Shown here piece after piece: positions 25,421 to 34,007 of a stretch of DNA of 64,000 nucleotides (its first letter is position 1; every line of letters starts with the position of its first letter). The position numbers and the translations under genes were made by a program. The notes beneath the pieces are model-generated. The model made no database searches. It was not told the DNA's origin and saw nothing but the letters and a program-made list of their open reading frames with translations. This stretch comes from an uncultured Chloroflexales bacterium. GTDB lineage: Bacteria > Chloroflexota > Chloroflexia > Chloroflexales > Chloroflexaceae. The stretch covers positions 62,001-126,000 of the forward strand of contig CALGUG010000014.1 in assembly GCA_937902315.1 (NCBI GenBank), read 5' to 3'.

Positions 25421-26479
25421 ATGCCAGAGAAGGCACGAATCGCCGTGATTGGCACAGGTTGGTGGGCAACCTATGCTCATATCCCCAGTTTGATCGAGTA
25501 CCCTCATGCCGAAGTTGTCGCATTGTGCGATTTGAACCCCAAGCGCCTCGGGGCGGCGGCAGAGATCTATCATGTCGATAAAACCTATACCGACGCTGCA
25601 ACGATGATGCAGCAAGAGCAGCTCGATGGTGTTGTGATCGCTACGCCGCATGCGACTCACTACCCCTTGATTAAGCTTGCGCTTGAACATAATCTGCATG
25701 TAATGGTTGAAAAACCCATGGTGCTGTTTGCCAAGCATGCTCGCGAACTGCTTGAGTTAGCCGAGGCGCGCAATTTGGGCCTGATTGTGGGTTATCCTTG
25801 GCACTACAACCCGCATATGCGCCATGTGCGCGAACTGCTTGCAAGTGGCGAGCTTGGCCAGATTCAGTATGTGTGCTGCAGCTTTAGTTCGCAGATCCAC
25901 CACTTTTTGAGCGGGCGTGAGCAGAGCCATATCAAACAGCACTACCCAGTACACGGCCCCGGAAGCGTCTATGCCGACCGCGAATTGTCGGGCGGTGGCT
26001 TTGGCCATTTGCAGGTGACGCACTCGGCGGGTGTGATGTTCTTTACAACCGGTCTGCGTATGCGGCGTGTAATGGCGTGGATGCAAAACAATGGTCTGAC
26101 AGTCGATGAAGTCAATGCTATCACGGTCGAGTTTGAGAACGGCGTCTTGGGCGCAGTCAGCGGTACGGGCAACGGCCATCAACGCAAGCTCGATCTGCTG
26201 ATTCACTGCGAGCATGGCTCGGTCGATATCGACTTGGTGGCGAATACAACCTGCATTCGACGCTACGACCAGAGTCTTGAGACGCTGGCTGACCTAAGCG
26301 ATGATGATATTTACCCCTATTATGCTCCATCGCGCAATTTGGCCGATCTGATTTTGGGTCGCGCTGAGGTGCAGTCGCCTGCTGAGGTTGGTCTGCGCAC
26401 AGTTGAACTGCTGGATGCGGCCTATCGTTCGGCGGAACGCGATGGTGCCGCTGTTTCGCGCGAGGAGCTGTATAGCTGA
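25421..26479 (+). CDS. Gfo/Idh/MocA-family oxidoreductase
   Basis: The product has 352 residues. The Rossmann motif is IAVIGTGWWATYAHIP (7-22). The EKP motif with the catalytic lysine is VMVEKPMVL (about 94-102), and the middle histidine region is GGGFGHLQVTHSAGVM. These are the hallmarks of NAD(P)-dependent sugar and inositol dehydrogenases. The substrate is unknown. The next gene encodes a sugar-acid dehydratase-like protein 59 bases downstream, so the pair probably degrades one sugar or sugar acid: oxidation here, dehydration next. Confidence 0.85.
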   Translation: MPEKARIAVIGTGWWATYAHIPSLIEYPHAEVVALCDLNPKRLGAAAEIYHVDKTYTDAATMMQQEQLDGVVIATPHATHYPLIKLALEHNLHVMVEKPMVLFAKHARELLELAEARNLGLIVGYPWHYNPHMRHVRELLASGELGQIQYVCCSFSSQIHHFLSGREQSHIKQHYPVHGPGSVYADRELSGGGFGHLQVTHSAGVMFFTTGLRMRRVMAWMQNNGLTVDEVNAITVEFENGVLGAVSGTGNGHQRKLDLLIHCEHGSVDIDLVANTTCIRRYDQSLETLADLSDDDIYPYYAPSRNLADLILGRAEVQSPAEVGLRTVELLDAAYRSAERDGAAVSREELYS

Positions 26480-26538
26480 GGGTGCGATGGTGCGCCTTGC
26501 TCGGATAGAAGGCTCTATCTTGGAACAAAGGAGTTGCC

Positions 26539-27702
26539 GTGAAGATCAGCAAAATCGAAGCGATGCGGCTGAATCTGCCGCGCCAAGAGTACAAAACGCC
26601 TCAGCGTCGTGATCCTTGGTCGAAGCACGCTGAGGTGGCTAATCCGATGTCGCGTTATCCCAAGGTGAAGGCTCACCGCAGTATGTGGTTGCCGCGTTGG
26701 GAGAATGTCTGGTGCAAAGTGACGCTCGAAGATGGTACATGGGGCATCGGCGAGACAGGCCATGGGCGCGCGGTGGCCGCTGTGATCGAAGATCACCTTG
26801 CGCCGCAACTGGTGGGCGAAGATATTATGGCGGGCGAGAAGCTGGCCGATATGATGTTTCGCTTAACCAAGCCCTATGGCACGGTTGGCCTCGCTTCGTA
26901 TGCGATCAGTGCGATCGACTTGGCGCTGTGGGATGCGCGCGGCAAGCTGCTCGATAAACCAGTTTATGAGTTGCTTGGCGGCCCGCAAAAGGATCGATTG
27001 TTTTGCTACGCAACCGGCAACGACGTCGATTGGTATCTAGAAATGGGCTTTCAAGCCTTTAAGCTGGCCTGCCCGTATGGCCCGGCCGACGGCTTAGATG
27101 GATTGCGCAAGAACGAAGAGTTTGTGGCTCAGGCGCGCGAGCTGATCGGGCCAGAGCGCGAGCTGATGCTCGACTGCTGGATGGCGTTCGACACCGATTA
27201 TACGGTGCGTCTGGCCGAGACTCTGCGTCCTTACCGCCTGAAATGGATCGAAGAGTGTCTGATTCCCGAGGATTTCGATGCTCATGTGGCGCTGCGCCAG
27301 CGTTTGCCGTGGCAGACTTTGGCGACGGGCGAGCATTGGTACAGCCATGTGCCCTTCCAGTGGGCGATTCGCCATCAGGTGGTTGATATTTTGCAGCCCG
27401 ATATCAATTGGTGCGGCGGTGTGACGACCTGCCAAAAGATCGCGGCGGCTGCCGATGCGGGCGGCGTGAGTGTGATCTTGCACGGCGGCGGCAATACGGC
27501 TTTTGGTCAGCACTTTAGCTATGCTACCGCCTGTGTGCCGTGGATCGAGTGTTTTGTGGGTACACCTCCCGGGGTGCCGCTCGAGGAAGGCTGGCCGATT
27601 CCCGGTCTGGCCAAGCCTGTCGATGGCTGGATCGTGCCGAGCGATGGGCCGGGCTTCGGCTTAGAGATTCCAGAAAGCGCATTCGAGCCCTTTTTCGCTT
27701 AG
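26539..27702 (+). CDS. Enolase-superfamily dehydratase, L-rhamnonate-dehydratase-like
   Basis: The product has 387 residues. It has the N-terminal capping domain (MSRYPKVKAHRSMWLPRW, GIGETGHG) and a TIM barrel with metal ligands in LMLDCWMAFD, WIEECLIPEDF and TGEHWYS. The segments LDCWM, LKWIEECL and PDINWCGGVTT match the rhamnonate dehydratase group, and ILHGGGNTAFG supplies the late-barrel histidine. It should abstract a proton next to a sugar-acid carboxylate and lose water. The exact sugar acid (L-rhamnonate, L-lyxonate or other) is not certain. It has an AAAGGAG site before GTG/ATG, taken here as in frame from 26539. Confidence 0.75.
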   Translation: MKISKIEAMRLNLPRQEYKTPQRRDPWSKHAEVANPMSRYPKVKAHRSMWLPRWENVWCKVTLEDGTWGIGETGHGRAVAAVIEDHLAPQLVGEDIMAGEKLADMMFRLTKPYGTVGLASYAISAIDLALWDARGKLLDKPVYELLGGPQKDRLFCYATGNDVDWYLEMGFQAFKLACPYGPADGLDGLRKNEEFVAQARELIGPERELMLDCWMAFDTDYTVRLAETLRPYRLKWIEECLIPEDFDAHVALRQRLPWQTLATGEHWYSHVPFQWAIRHQVVDILQPDINWCGGVTTCQKIAAAADAGGVSVILHGGGNTAFGQHFSYATACVPWIECFVGTPPGVPLEEGWPIPGLAKPVDGWIVPSDGPGFGLEIPESAFEPFFA

Positions 27703-27761
27703 GGCGCGTGCTGCTGGCGCGCAAGCGGTCGCAGCGAAGCTGCGAGGCGATAGCACGAATG

Positions 27762-27834
27762 GCTGCTTAGGAGCTTGATAGCCGAAGGCGGACGCGCTAA
27801 AGACCCTCGTTGTAGCAAAAGACTATACCGCCAC
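27762..27834 (-). repeat. Family A element, copy A6 (partial)
   Basis: GCTTGATAGCCGAAGGCGGA (27772-27791) continues with CGCGCTAAAGACCC and ends near CTATACCGCCAC. Without outer ends. Confidence 0.6.
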
Positions 27835-27839
27835 ATAAC

Positions 27840-27890
27840 AAAAGCATCATAAGTAGCCTATAGAGAACGGGCGCTTATGATGCTTTTGTT
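27840..27890 (+). terminator. Terminator of the Gfo-dehydratase operon
   Basis: AAAAGCATCATAAG (27840-27853) pairs with CTTATGATGCTTTT (27874-27887), with a 20-nt loop, followed by GTTTG. Confidence 0.75.
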
Positions 27891-27964
27891 TGTAGCTAGC
27901 TTGTTGAAGCAAGCTTAGCTTTCAGGTGTGCGTTTACAGCTAGTTCTCTTGATTTCAAGAAAGA

Positions 27965-28120
27965 AATAAACGGATTTATTGTTTAGAATTCTGGCGGCAT
28001 GGCTTGTAGCCCAAAGAAGGCTGTAAGCGCGTCCGCCTACGGCTATCAACAGCTCGCCCACCGCAGAGACTGCTATCTGTGTGGACAATCCGCCCCCACA
28101 ATGGAAGTTGTATCGGATCT
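27965..28120 (+). repeat. Family A element, copy A7
   Basis: AAACGGATTTATTG at the left, then GGCGGCATGG, CCCAAAGAAGGC, the core CGCGTCCGCCTACGGCTATC (28029-28048) and CCGCCCCCACAATGGAAGTTGTATC at the right. It precedes the glycosylase gene and may carry its leader. Confidence 0.65.
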
Positions 28121-28207
28121 GCCAGATTGTGAAGATAGGGGTTTTGAGGTGTGGCGGTTTGCTTGTAGACTGGAAGGAGAGCGACCGATGCTGAAAGGAG
28201 GCTGAAC

Positions 28208-28651
28208 ATGCGAATCTGGAGTGTGCATCCGTGTTATCTCGATGCGAAGGGTTTGGTGGCGCTCTGGCGCGAGACGCTGCTCGCTCAGCATGTGTTGGCC
28301 GAGAGAACCAAAGGCTATCGACAGCATCCGCAATTGCAGCGCTTTCGGGCCGCCGACGATCCGCAGGCCGCGATCAACGCCTATCTGCTGGCGGTCTACG
28401 ACGAGGCCGAGCTGCGGGGCTATCGCTTCGATAAGGCAAAAATCGCTGTGCCGCATGTGCATACGTCGCTGGCCGTTAGCACAGGCCAAGTCGCTTATGA
28501 ATGGCAGCATTTGCTCGCTAAGTTGCAATTGCGCGCCCCTGAGCTGTACGAACGCTATAGGCATGTGAAAACACCCGAACTACATCCCCTGTTTGTGCTG
28601 GTCGAAGGCCCGATCGCCGATTGGGAAGTGATAAAACCCTCTTCAAGGTAG
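28208..28651 (+). CDS. Pyrimidine-dimer DNA glycosylase (T4 endonuclease V-like)
   Basis: The product has 147 residues. The start MRIWSVHPCYLDAKGLVALWRETLLAQ with GYRQHPQLQRF is the conserved core of the Pyr_excise (PF03013) family, whose members excise UV-induced pyrimidine dimers using the N-terminal amine and a nearby Glu. Lengths in the family are about 140-150, as here. The ATG at 28208 follows AAAGGAGGCTGAAC, a strong site. It is monocistronic and unrelated to the metabolic neighbours. Confidence 0.75.
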   Translation: MRIWSVHPCYLDAKGLVALWRETLLAQHVLAERTKGYRQHPQLQRFRAADDPQAAINAYLLAVYDEAELRGYRFDKAKIAVPHVHTSLAVSTGQVAYEWQHLLAKLQLRAPELYERYRHVKTPELHPLFVLVEGPIADWEVIKPSSR

Positions 28652-28679
28652 ACTATTATTTGATTGAACAAAAATAACC

Positions 28680-28734
28680 TTGACAAATAAGCGGGCTTCT
28701 TCTATAGTAGACAACACCAGTGCAAACGTCTGCA
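28680..28734 (+). promoter_or_regulatory. lacI-type regulator promoter and operator
   Basis: TTGACA (28680-28685), 17-bp spacer, TATAGT (28703-28708). TGCAAACGTCTGCA (28721-28734), a one-mismatch version of the palindrome upstream of iolB, lies over the start region. This suggests that the LacI protein represses its own gene. Confidence 0.7.
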
Positions 28735-28760
28735 TAACCTAACGAGAAGCGAGTAGGAGC

Positions 28761-29786
28761 ATGCGAAGGCGACCATCGATTGAGGATATTGCGCGCGCGG
28801 CGGGGGTAGCGAATTCGACGGTCTCGCGCGCCTTGCGTGATAGCCCGTTGATCAGCAGCGAAGTGCGGGCGACTATTCAGCGAATCGCGAGCGAGATGGG
28901 CTATACCCCTAACGGGATCGCCCAGAGCTTACAGACTCAACGCTCGAACACGATCGGTCTGGTGGTCGTTTCGATCGCAGATCCCTTTTTCGCCGATGTC
29001 GCTAACGGTGTTGAAGAGATCGCACGGGCGGCAGGAATGAGCGTCTTTTTAAGCGCTTCTTCAAATGATCCTTCTCAACAGTTGATGGTGATCGAGACCT
29101 TTCAACAGCGGCGGGTCGATGGCATTATTGTGGCCGATTCGCAGTTGAATCTGAACCATCAGCAGCGTTTGATGCGAGTCGATGTGCCGACGGTTTTGAT
29201 CAATAGCCAGGCTGATCACGCGCCCGATTGGCTGTGCGCTGTGGGTGTCGACGACTATTACGGCGCTTCGCTGGCGGTTTCGCACTTGTTAGAGCTGGGA
29301 CATCGCAAGATCGGCTATATCGGCGTGAGCAACCGCTTGACCTCGAATCGCCAACGACTGCGCGGCTACAGAGATCGGCTGCAGCAGGCGGGCTTCCCGG
29401 CGGAAGAGACCTGGGTGCAGATCGCCCACCCTCCAGTGGCGAGCAGCACGGGCGATGTTGAAGTGGGGCGCAGCTTGCTTAAACTGCTGCTCGATGCAGG
29501 GGTGACGGCGGTGTTTTGCTACAACGATATGGTGGCGATCGGGGTTTTGATGGCCTGTCGCGAGCTGGGGCTGCAGGTGCCGCACGATCTGAGCGTGGTC
29601 GGCTACGACGATATCGCGATGGCGGGCTATATCTCGCCGCCGCTGACAACCGTGAGCCAGCCGAAGCGTGGTCTGGGGCGGATCGCATGTCAAAAGCTGC
29701 TCGATGTGATCGAGGGTAAATCGGTCGAGGATCATATTTTGATGCCGAGTTTTGTGTTGCGCGAGAGCACTGGCCCTCTAGCGTAG
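28761..29786 (+). CDS. LacI-family repressor, likely regulator of the inositol operon
   Basis: The product has 341 residues. The N-terminal helix-turn-helix IEDIARAAGVANSTVSRALRD (7-27) and hinge helix NGIAQSLQTQRSNTIGLVV are classical. The periplasmic-binding-like effector domain has DPFFADVANGVEEIAR, RVDGIIVADSQ and DLSVVGYDDIAMAGYISPPLTTVSQP. It lies just upstream of iolB on the same strand. Matching palindromes occur before this gene (28721) and before iolB (29891). The effector is probably an inositol-pathway intermediate. Confidence 0.85.
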   Translation: MRRRPSIEDIARAAGVANSTVSRALRDSPLISSEVRATIQRIASEMGYTPNGIAQSLQTQRSNTIGLVVVSIADPFFADVANGVEEIARAAGMSVFLSASSNDPSQQLMVIETFQQRRVDGIIVADSQLNLNHQQRLMRVDVPTVLINSQADHAPDWLCAVGVDDYYGASLAVSHLLELGHRKIGYIGVSNRLTSNRQRLRGYRDRLQQAGFPAEETWVQIAHPPVASSTGDVEVGRSLLKLLLDAGVTAVFCYNDMVAIGVLMACRELGLQVPHDLSVVGYDDIAMAGYISPPLTTVSQPKRGLGRIACQKLLDVIEGKSVEDHILMPSFVLRESTGPLA

Positions 29787-29866
29787 TGATTTAAGCGTTT
29801 TTTGGCAACGAAGACTAAGACGGGATCGGGCGCAGAAGATGGTATACTAGTAACAAATGCGCTCGC

Positions 29867-29912
29867 TTCCCTGACCTGTTGTTATTGCCTATGATGCAAA
29901 CGTTTGCATCAT
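29867..29912 (+). promoter_or_regulatory. iol operon promoter region and LacI-type operator
   Basis: A perfect 22-bp palindrome occupies 29891-29912 (half-site ATGATGCAAAC, centre CG), the classical form bound by LacI/GalR proteins. A possible -10 TATGAT (29890-29895) overlaps it with a weak -35 (TTCCCT, 29867). Another candidate -10, TATACT, is at 29843. Binding there would block transcription of iolB onward. Confidence 0.75.
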
Positions 29913-29990
29913 GCTTGTAACAGATCTGACTTGCGGCGCAGCAATATCAGCATACGCGGCAGTCATAGATCAATGGAGAGGTGATTGGGT

Positions 29991-30896
29991 ATGCGTCAAT
30001 ATACGGCTGACAATCTGGTGGCACACCCCGGGAATTCGAGCGATCCCCAAGTGGTGGTCGAAGTAACGCCCGAATTGGCTGGTTGGGAATATATTCGTTT
30101 TCAGGTTCGTCGTTTGGCAAGTGGCGAAAGCTGGCGTTTTGAAACCGGTGACTTTGAGCTGGCGATTGTGCCGCTGGGCGGGGTTGTGAGCGTCGAATCG
30201 AACCGAGGAAGCTGGCCCCAAGTCGGCGGCCGCCCCAATGTGTTCGCTGGTTTGCCGCATGCCCTCTATCTGCCGCGCCATAGCACCTTGACGGTCAGCG
30301 CCGCTCAGCCGGCCGAGTTCGCAGTGGCTTGGGTGCCGAGCGACGAAGATCACCCCGCGCGCTTGGTGACCCCCGACGACATCGCGACCGAGTTTCGCGG
30401 TGGCGACCATGCCAGCCGCCAGATCAACAGTATTCTGCCCCCTGGCTTCGACTGTCACCGTTTGGTGATTGTAGAGGTTTATACTCCGGCAGGAAACTGG
30501 TCGAGCTATCCCCCTCATAAGCACGATATTCATAAGACCGACGCTCAAGGCAATCTGCTTGAAGCCGACCTTGAGGAGATCTACTACTATAAGATCGATC
30601 GCCCCGAAGGTTTCGCACTCCAGCGCATCTATACCATGCCCGAGTCGCCCTTGGCTCAGGCGGGCAAGCCCTTCGATGCAGCTTTGGTGGTGCGTAACGA
30701 TGATGCCGTAATGGTGCCAGAAGGTCATCACCCCGTTTCGAGCCCGCCCGGATACAACACCTACTATTTGAATGTATTGGCCGGAAGCGCTCAATCGCTT
30801 GCCAATGTTGAAGATCCGGCTCACGCTTGGGTCAAAGAGACCTATCAAGGGCTTGATCCGCGAATTCCAATCTACCCCATCAATCGAAGGATCTAA
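29991..30896 (+). CDS. iolB: 5-deoxy-glucuronate isomerase IolB
   Basis: The product has 301 residues. IolB converts 5-deoxy-D-glucuronate to 2-deoxy-5-keto-D-gluconate in inositol breakdown. The double-cupin metal site is seen in NWSSYPPHKHDIHK (two His near residue 176) and in EEIYYYKIDRPEGFALQRIY and VPEGHHPVSSPPGYNTYYLNVLAG. Length and motifs match the family. The ATG at 29991 has GGAGAGGTG upstream. It is the first gene of the operon, 78 bases after the LacI-type operator. Confidence 0.9.
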   Translation: MRQYTADNLVAHPGNSSDPQVVVEVTPELAGWEYIRFQVRRLASGESWRFETGDFELAIVPLGGVVSVESNRGSWPQVGGRPNVFAGLPHALYLPRHSTLTVSAAQPAEFAVAWVPSDEDHPARLVTPDDIATEFRGGDHASRQINSILPPGFDCHRLVIVEVYTPAGNWSSYPPHKHDIHKTDAQGNLLEADLEEIYYYKIDRPEGFALQRIYTMPESPLAQAGKPFDAALVVRNDDAVMVPEGHHPVSSPPGYNTYYLNVLAGSAQSLANVEDPAHAWVKETYQGLDPRIPIYPINRRI

Positions 30897-31018
30897 TCGG
30901 CGCAATGCTGCGCACGCATGTGATGAAGCGGCGAGTAGGAGATCGACATAGCTCGGTTCGCATCGCTTAGCCGCTTCAGCGATAAAAGTTTGACATAACG
31001 GAGCGAGGAGGCTTTCTC

Positions 31019-32098
31019 ATGACGAACGCAAACGGGCCATTGCATGAAATGACATTGAACACGATTACCAGCTATTGGACGGACTCGTGTTCGGTCGAAG
31101 AGCTCACCTATTCGATTCCGCGCGGCACCACTGGGGCGACCAGCAACCCGGCGATTGTTTTGAATGTGCTGCAGAAGGAGATGCACCTGTGGGAGGATCG
31201 TATTCAGCAGGTGATTCGCGATAACCCGACCTGGAGCGAGACCCAGGTGAGCTGGCAGGTGTACAAAGAGTTGGCGGTGCGCGGTTCGCAACTGTTACTG
31301 CCACTGTTTGAAGAGAGCGGCCATACCAAAGGGCGGCTTTCGATTCAGACCGACCCGGCGCTCTATCGCAACCGCGATGCCTTGCTCGAGCAGACGGTGG
31401 CCTTCTCGCAGTTGGCGCCGAATATGCAGGTGAAAATGCCCGCTACTAGCGCTGGTATCGCGATGATCGAAGAGGCAACCTACCGTGGCGTGAACCTGAA
31501 TGTGACGGTTAGCTTCTCGGTGCCGCAGGTGCTGGCTGCTGCCGAGGCCATCGAGCGCGGTCTGAAGCGCCGCGAGTCCGAAGGTCTCGATGTCTCGACT
31601 ATGCGCCCAGTCGCGACCATGATGGTGGGCCGCAACGATGACTGGATGAAGGTGCTCGTTAAGCGCGACAAGATCGATATTAACCCCGAGTATCTGGAGT
31701 GGTGTGGTGTAGCTTGTTTTAAACACGCATACCAGATCTATCAAGAGCGCGGTTATCGCACTCGCTTGCTGGCGGCGGCCTATCGCAACTTCTATCACTG
31801 GACGGAGTTTGTGGGCGGCGATGTGATTCTGACGATTCCGTGGGAATGGCAGAAGAAGTACAACGAGTCGGATGTGAAGCCAGAGCCGCGCATGCACATT
31901 CCGGTCGACCCAGAGATCGTCGAGACCTTGCTTGAGCGTATTCCCGACTATCGACGCGCTTACAACGCCGATGGTATGACGGTGGAAGAGTTCGATACCT
32001 TTGGCGCAACGGTGCGCACCTTGCGCTCGTTCCACGAGGCTTGGCATCAGTTTGTGGGCGTGATCCGCGATAAGATGTTGCCGAATCCTGATCTGTAA
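31019..32098 (+). CDS. tal: Transaldolase-family protein inside the inositol operon
   Basis: The product has 359 residues. Transaldolase motifs are all present: the aspartate region SYWTDSCSVEEL (D22), ATSNPAIVLNVL (40-51), the Schiff-base lysine in VKMPATSAGI (K139) and LNVTVSFSVPQVLAAAEAIERG. The C-terminal 80 residues (EWQKKYNESD, MHIPVDPEIVETLLERIP) are longer than in TalB. It lies between iolB and iolD where other organisms keep iolC and iolJ. My inference is that it moves the dihydroxyacetone part of 2-deoxy-5-keto-gluconate onto glyceraldehyde-3-phosphate, giving fructose-6-phosphate and malonic semialdehyde. A role as ordinary pentose-pathway enzyme is the alternative. ATG has GGAGCGAGGAGG upstream. 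Confidence 0.85.
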   Translation: MTNANGPLHEMTLNTITSYWTDSCSVEELTYSIPRGTTGATSNPAIVLNVLQKEMHLWEDRIQQVIRDNPTWSETQVSWQVYKELAVRGSQLLLPLFEESGHTKGRLSIQTDPALYRNRDALLEQTVAFSQLAPNMQVKMPATSAGIAMIEEATYRGVNLNVTVSFSVPQVLAAAEAIERGLKRRESEGLDVSTMRPVATMMVGRNDDWMKVLVKRDKIDINPEYLEWCGVACFKHAYQIYQERGYRTRLLAAAYRNFYHWTEFVGGDVILTIPWEWQKKYNESDVKPEPRMHIPVDPEIVETLLERIPDYRRAYNADGMTVEEFDTFGATVRTLRSFHEAWHQFVGVIRDKMLPNPDL

Positions 32099-32118
32099 GT
32101 GTAAAGGGAAAGGGTGCT

Positions 32119-33999
32119 ATGAGCGATAAGACCGTGCGCCTGACAATGGCGCAGGCGCTGGTTGCCTTCCTGCGCGAGCAGTATGTCGAGCGGGATGGAA
32201 TTGAACAGCCGTTTTTTGCTGGCTGTTTCGGCATTTTTGGGCATGGAAACGTTGCGGGTATCGGTCAAGCGCTGCAGCAGTATCCCGACTTCCGCTACTA
32301 TCAGACTCGCAACGAGCAGGCGATGGTGCATACTGCGATCGCCTACGCAAAGGTGAAAAACCGTTTACAGACCTTTGCGTGTACAACTTCGATCGGGCCG
32401 GGCGCAACCAATATGATCACAGGCGCTGCGACCGCGACGATCAACCGTCTTCCGGTGCTGCTGTTGCCGGGCGACATCTTCGCGCGCCGCAATGTGGCTC
32501 CGGTATTGCAACAGCTTGAATCGGAACTGTCGCAAGATATATCGGTCAACGACTGTTTCAAGCCGGTCAGCCGCTATTGGGACCGCATTAACCGCCCCGA
32601 CCAGCTGATCACCTCGCTGCCCGAGGCGATGCGGGTCTTGACTAGCCCTTCCGAGACGGGCGCAGTTACCTTGGCGCTGCCGCAAGATGTGCAGACCGAG
32701 GCCTACGATTATCCAGTCGAGCTCTTCCGCAAGCGGGTTTGGCGTGTACCGCGCAACCGCGCTGACCGTGCTGCGCTTGAACTGGCCGCAAGCTGGATCC
32801 GCGAGAGCAAGCGCCCTATGATCGTGGCGGGCGGCGGTACGATCTATGCCGAGGCGACCGAGGTGCTGCGCGAGTTCGTCGAGCAGACGGGCATTCCGGT
32901 CGGCGAAACGATGGCGGGCAAAGGCAGTATGCGCTACGATCACCCCTTGGCGCTTGGTGCAGTCGGCGCAACAGGTACTTTGGCGGCCAACCGCATCGCT
33001 CGCGACGCCGACTTGGTGATCGGCATCGGCACGCGCTACAGCGACTTTACAACCGCTTCGAAGACCGCTTTCCAAAACCCCGATGTGCGCTTTATCAACC
33101 TGAATGTGGTCGCCTTCGATGCGGCCAAGCACGGCGCTTTGGGCTTGGTGGGCGATGCCCGCGAAAGCTTGAAGGAGCTGAGCGCGCTTTTGGAGGGCTA
33201 TCATGTGCCCGCCGAGTATCGCAGTATGGCCGAGCGCTTGGTGCGCGAATGGGATGCTGAGGTCCAGCGGATCTATGATATCCGGCTTGAGCCGCTGCCT
33301 AGCCAGGGCGAGTTGATCGGTGCGGTCAACGAGTTGAGCGATCCCAACGCGATTATGGTTTGTGCAGCCGGTAGCTTGCCGGGCGACCTGCACAAGGTCT
33401 GGCGCGCACGCAACCCCAAGAACTACCATCTCGAATACGGCAATAGTTGTATGGGCTATGAGATCGCGGGCGGTTTGGGCGCGAAGATGGCCGCTCCTGA
33501 GCGCGATGTGTATGTGATGGTGGGCGATGGCTCGTATCTGATGCTTTCGCAAGAGATCGTCACTTCGATTCAGGAGGACCGCAAGCTAATCATCACGCTG
33601 TTCGATAACAGCGGTTTCAAGAGCATCGGTTCGCTGAGCCGCTCGCTGGGTCAGCAAGGTTTCGGTACACGCTATGCCTATCCGCAGGACAATGTGTTGC
33701 CCGACGATAACGCCGAAGAGATCGGCGAGTTGCCGGTCGATCTGGCGACCAACGCCGAGAGCTTGGGCGCGATTGTGCTGCGCTGCAAAACCTACAAGGA
33801 TTTTGTTGAGGCCCTGCAGAAGGCCAAGCAGACCGAGCGCACGACTCTGATTTATATTCGCAACGAACGTATGCAGGGCATCGACGGCTATGAAGGCTGG
33901 TGGGATGTTCCGGTCGCTGAAGTCAGCACTTCGCCAGATGTGCAGGCTAAACGAGCTGAGTGGGAAGTTATGCGCAGCAAAGAGCGCTATTTCCTCTAA
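32119..33999 (+). CDS. iolD: 3D-(3,5/4)-trihydroxycyclohexane-1,2-dione hydrolase IolD
   Basis: The product has 626 residues, the usual size. It is a thiamine-diphosphate enzyme that opens the ring of the dehydrated inosose to 5-deoxy-glucuronate. The N-terminal domain carries the cofactor glutamate in TRNEQAMVH (about E66). The central domain runs about 215-350. The C-terminal domain has the ThDP motif VGDGSYLMLSQEIVTS...DNSGF (from about 467). It starts 20 bases after the transaldolase stop, with AAGGGAAAGG upstream. A family A repeat separates it from iolA. Confidence 0.92.
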   Translation: MSDKTVRLTMAQALVAFLREQYVERDGIEQPFFAGCFGIFGHGNVAGIGQALQQYPDFRYYQTRNEQAMVHTAIAYAKVKNRLQTFACTTSIGPGATNMITGAATATINRLPVLLLPGDIFARRNVAPVLQQLESELSQDISVNDCFKPVSRYWDRINRPDQLITSLPEAMRVLTSPSETGAVTLALPQDVQTEAYDYPVELFRKRVWRVPRNRADRAALELAASWIRESKRPMIVAGGGTIYAEATEVLREFVEQTGIPVGETMAGKGSMRYDHPLALGAVGATGTLAANRIARDADLVIGIGTRYSDFTTASKTAFQNPDVRFINLNVVAFDAAKHGALGLVGDARESLKELSALLEGYHVPAEYRSMAERLVREWDAEVQRIYDIRLEPLPSQGELIGAVNELSDPNAIMVCAAGSLPGDLHKVWRARNPKNYHLEYGNSCMGYEIAGGLGAKMAAPERDVYVMVGDGSYLMLSQEIVTSIQEDRKLIITLFDNSGFKSIGSLSRSLGQQGFGTRYAYPQDNVLPDDNAEEIGELPVDLATNAESLGAIVLRCKTYKDFVEALQKAKQTERTTLIYIRNERMQGIDGYEGWWDVPVAEVSTSPDVQAKRAEWEVMRSKERYFL

Positions 34000-34007
34000 T
34001 ACGCGAT

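Noticed and set aside
32365..33552. 395-codon open frame opposite iolD
   Set aside because: Antisense shadow of iolD with histidine/alanine-rich nonsense composition.
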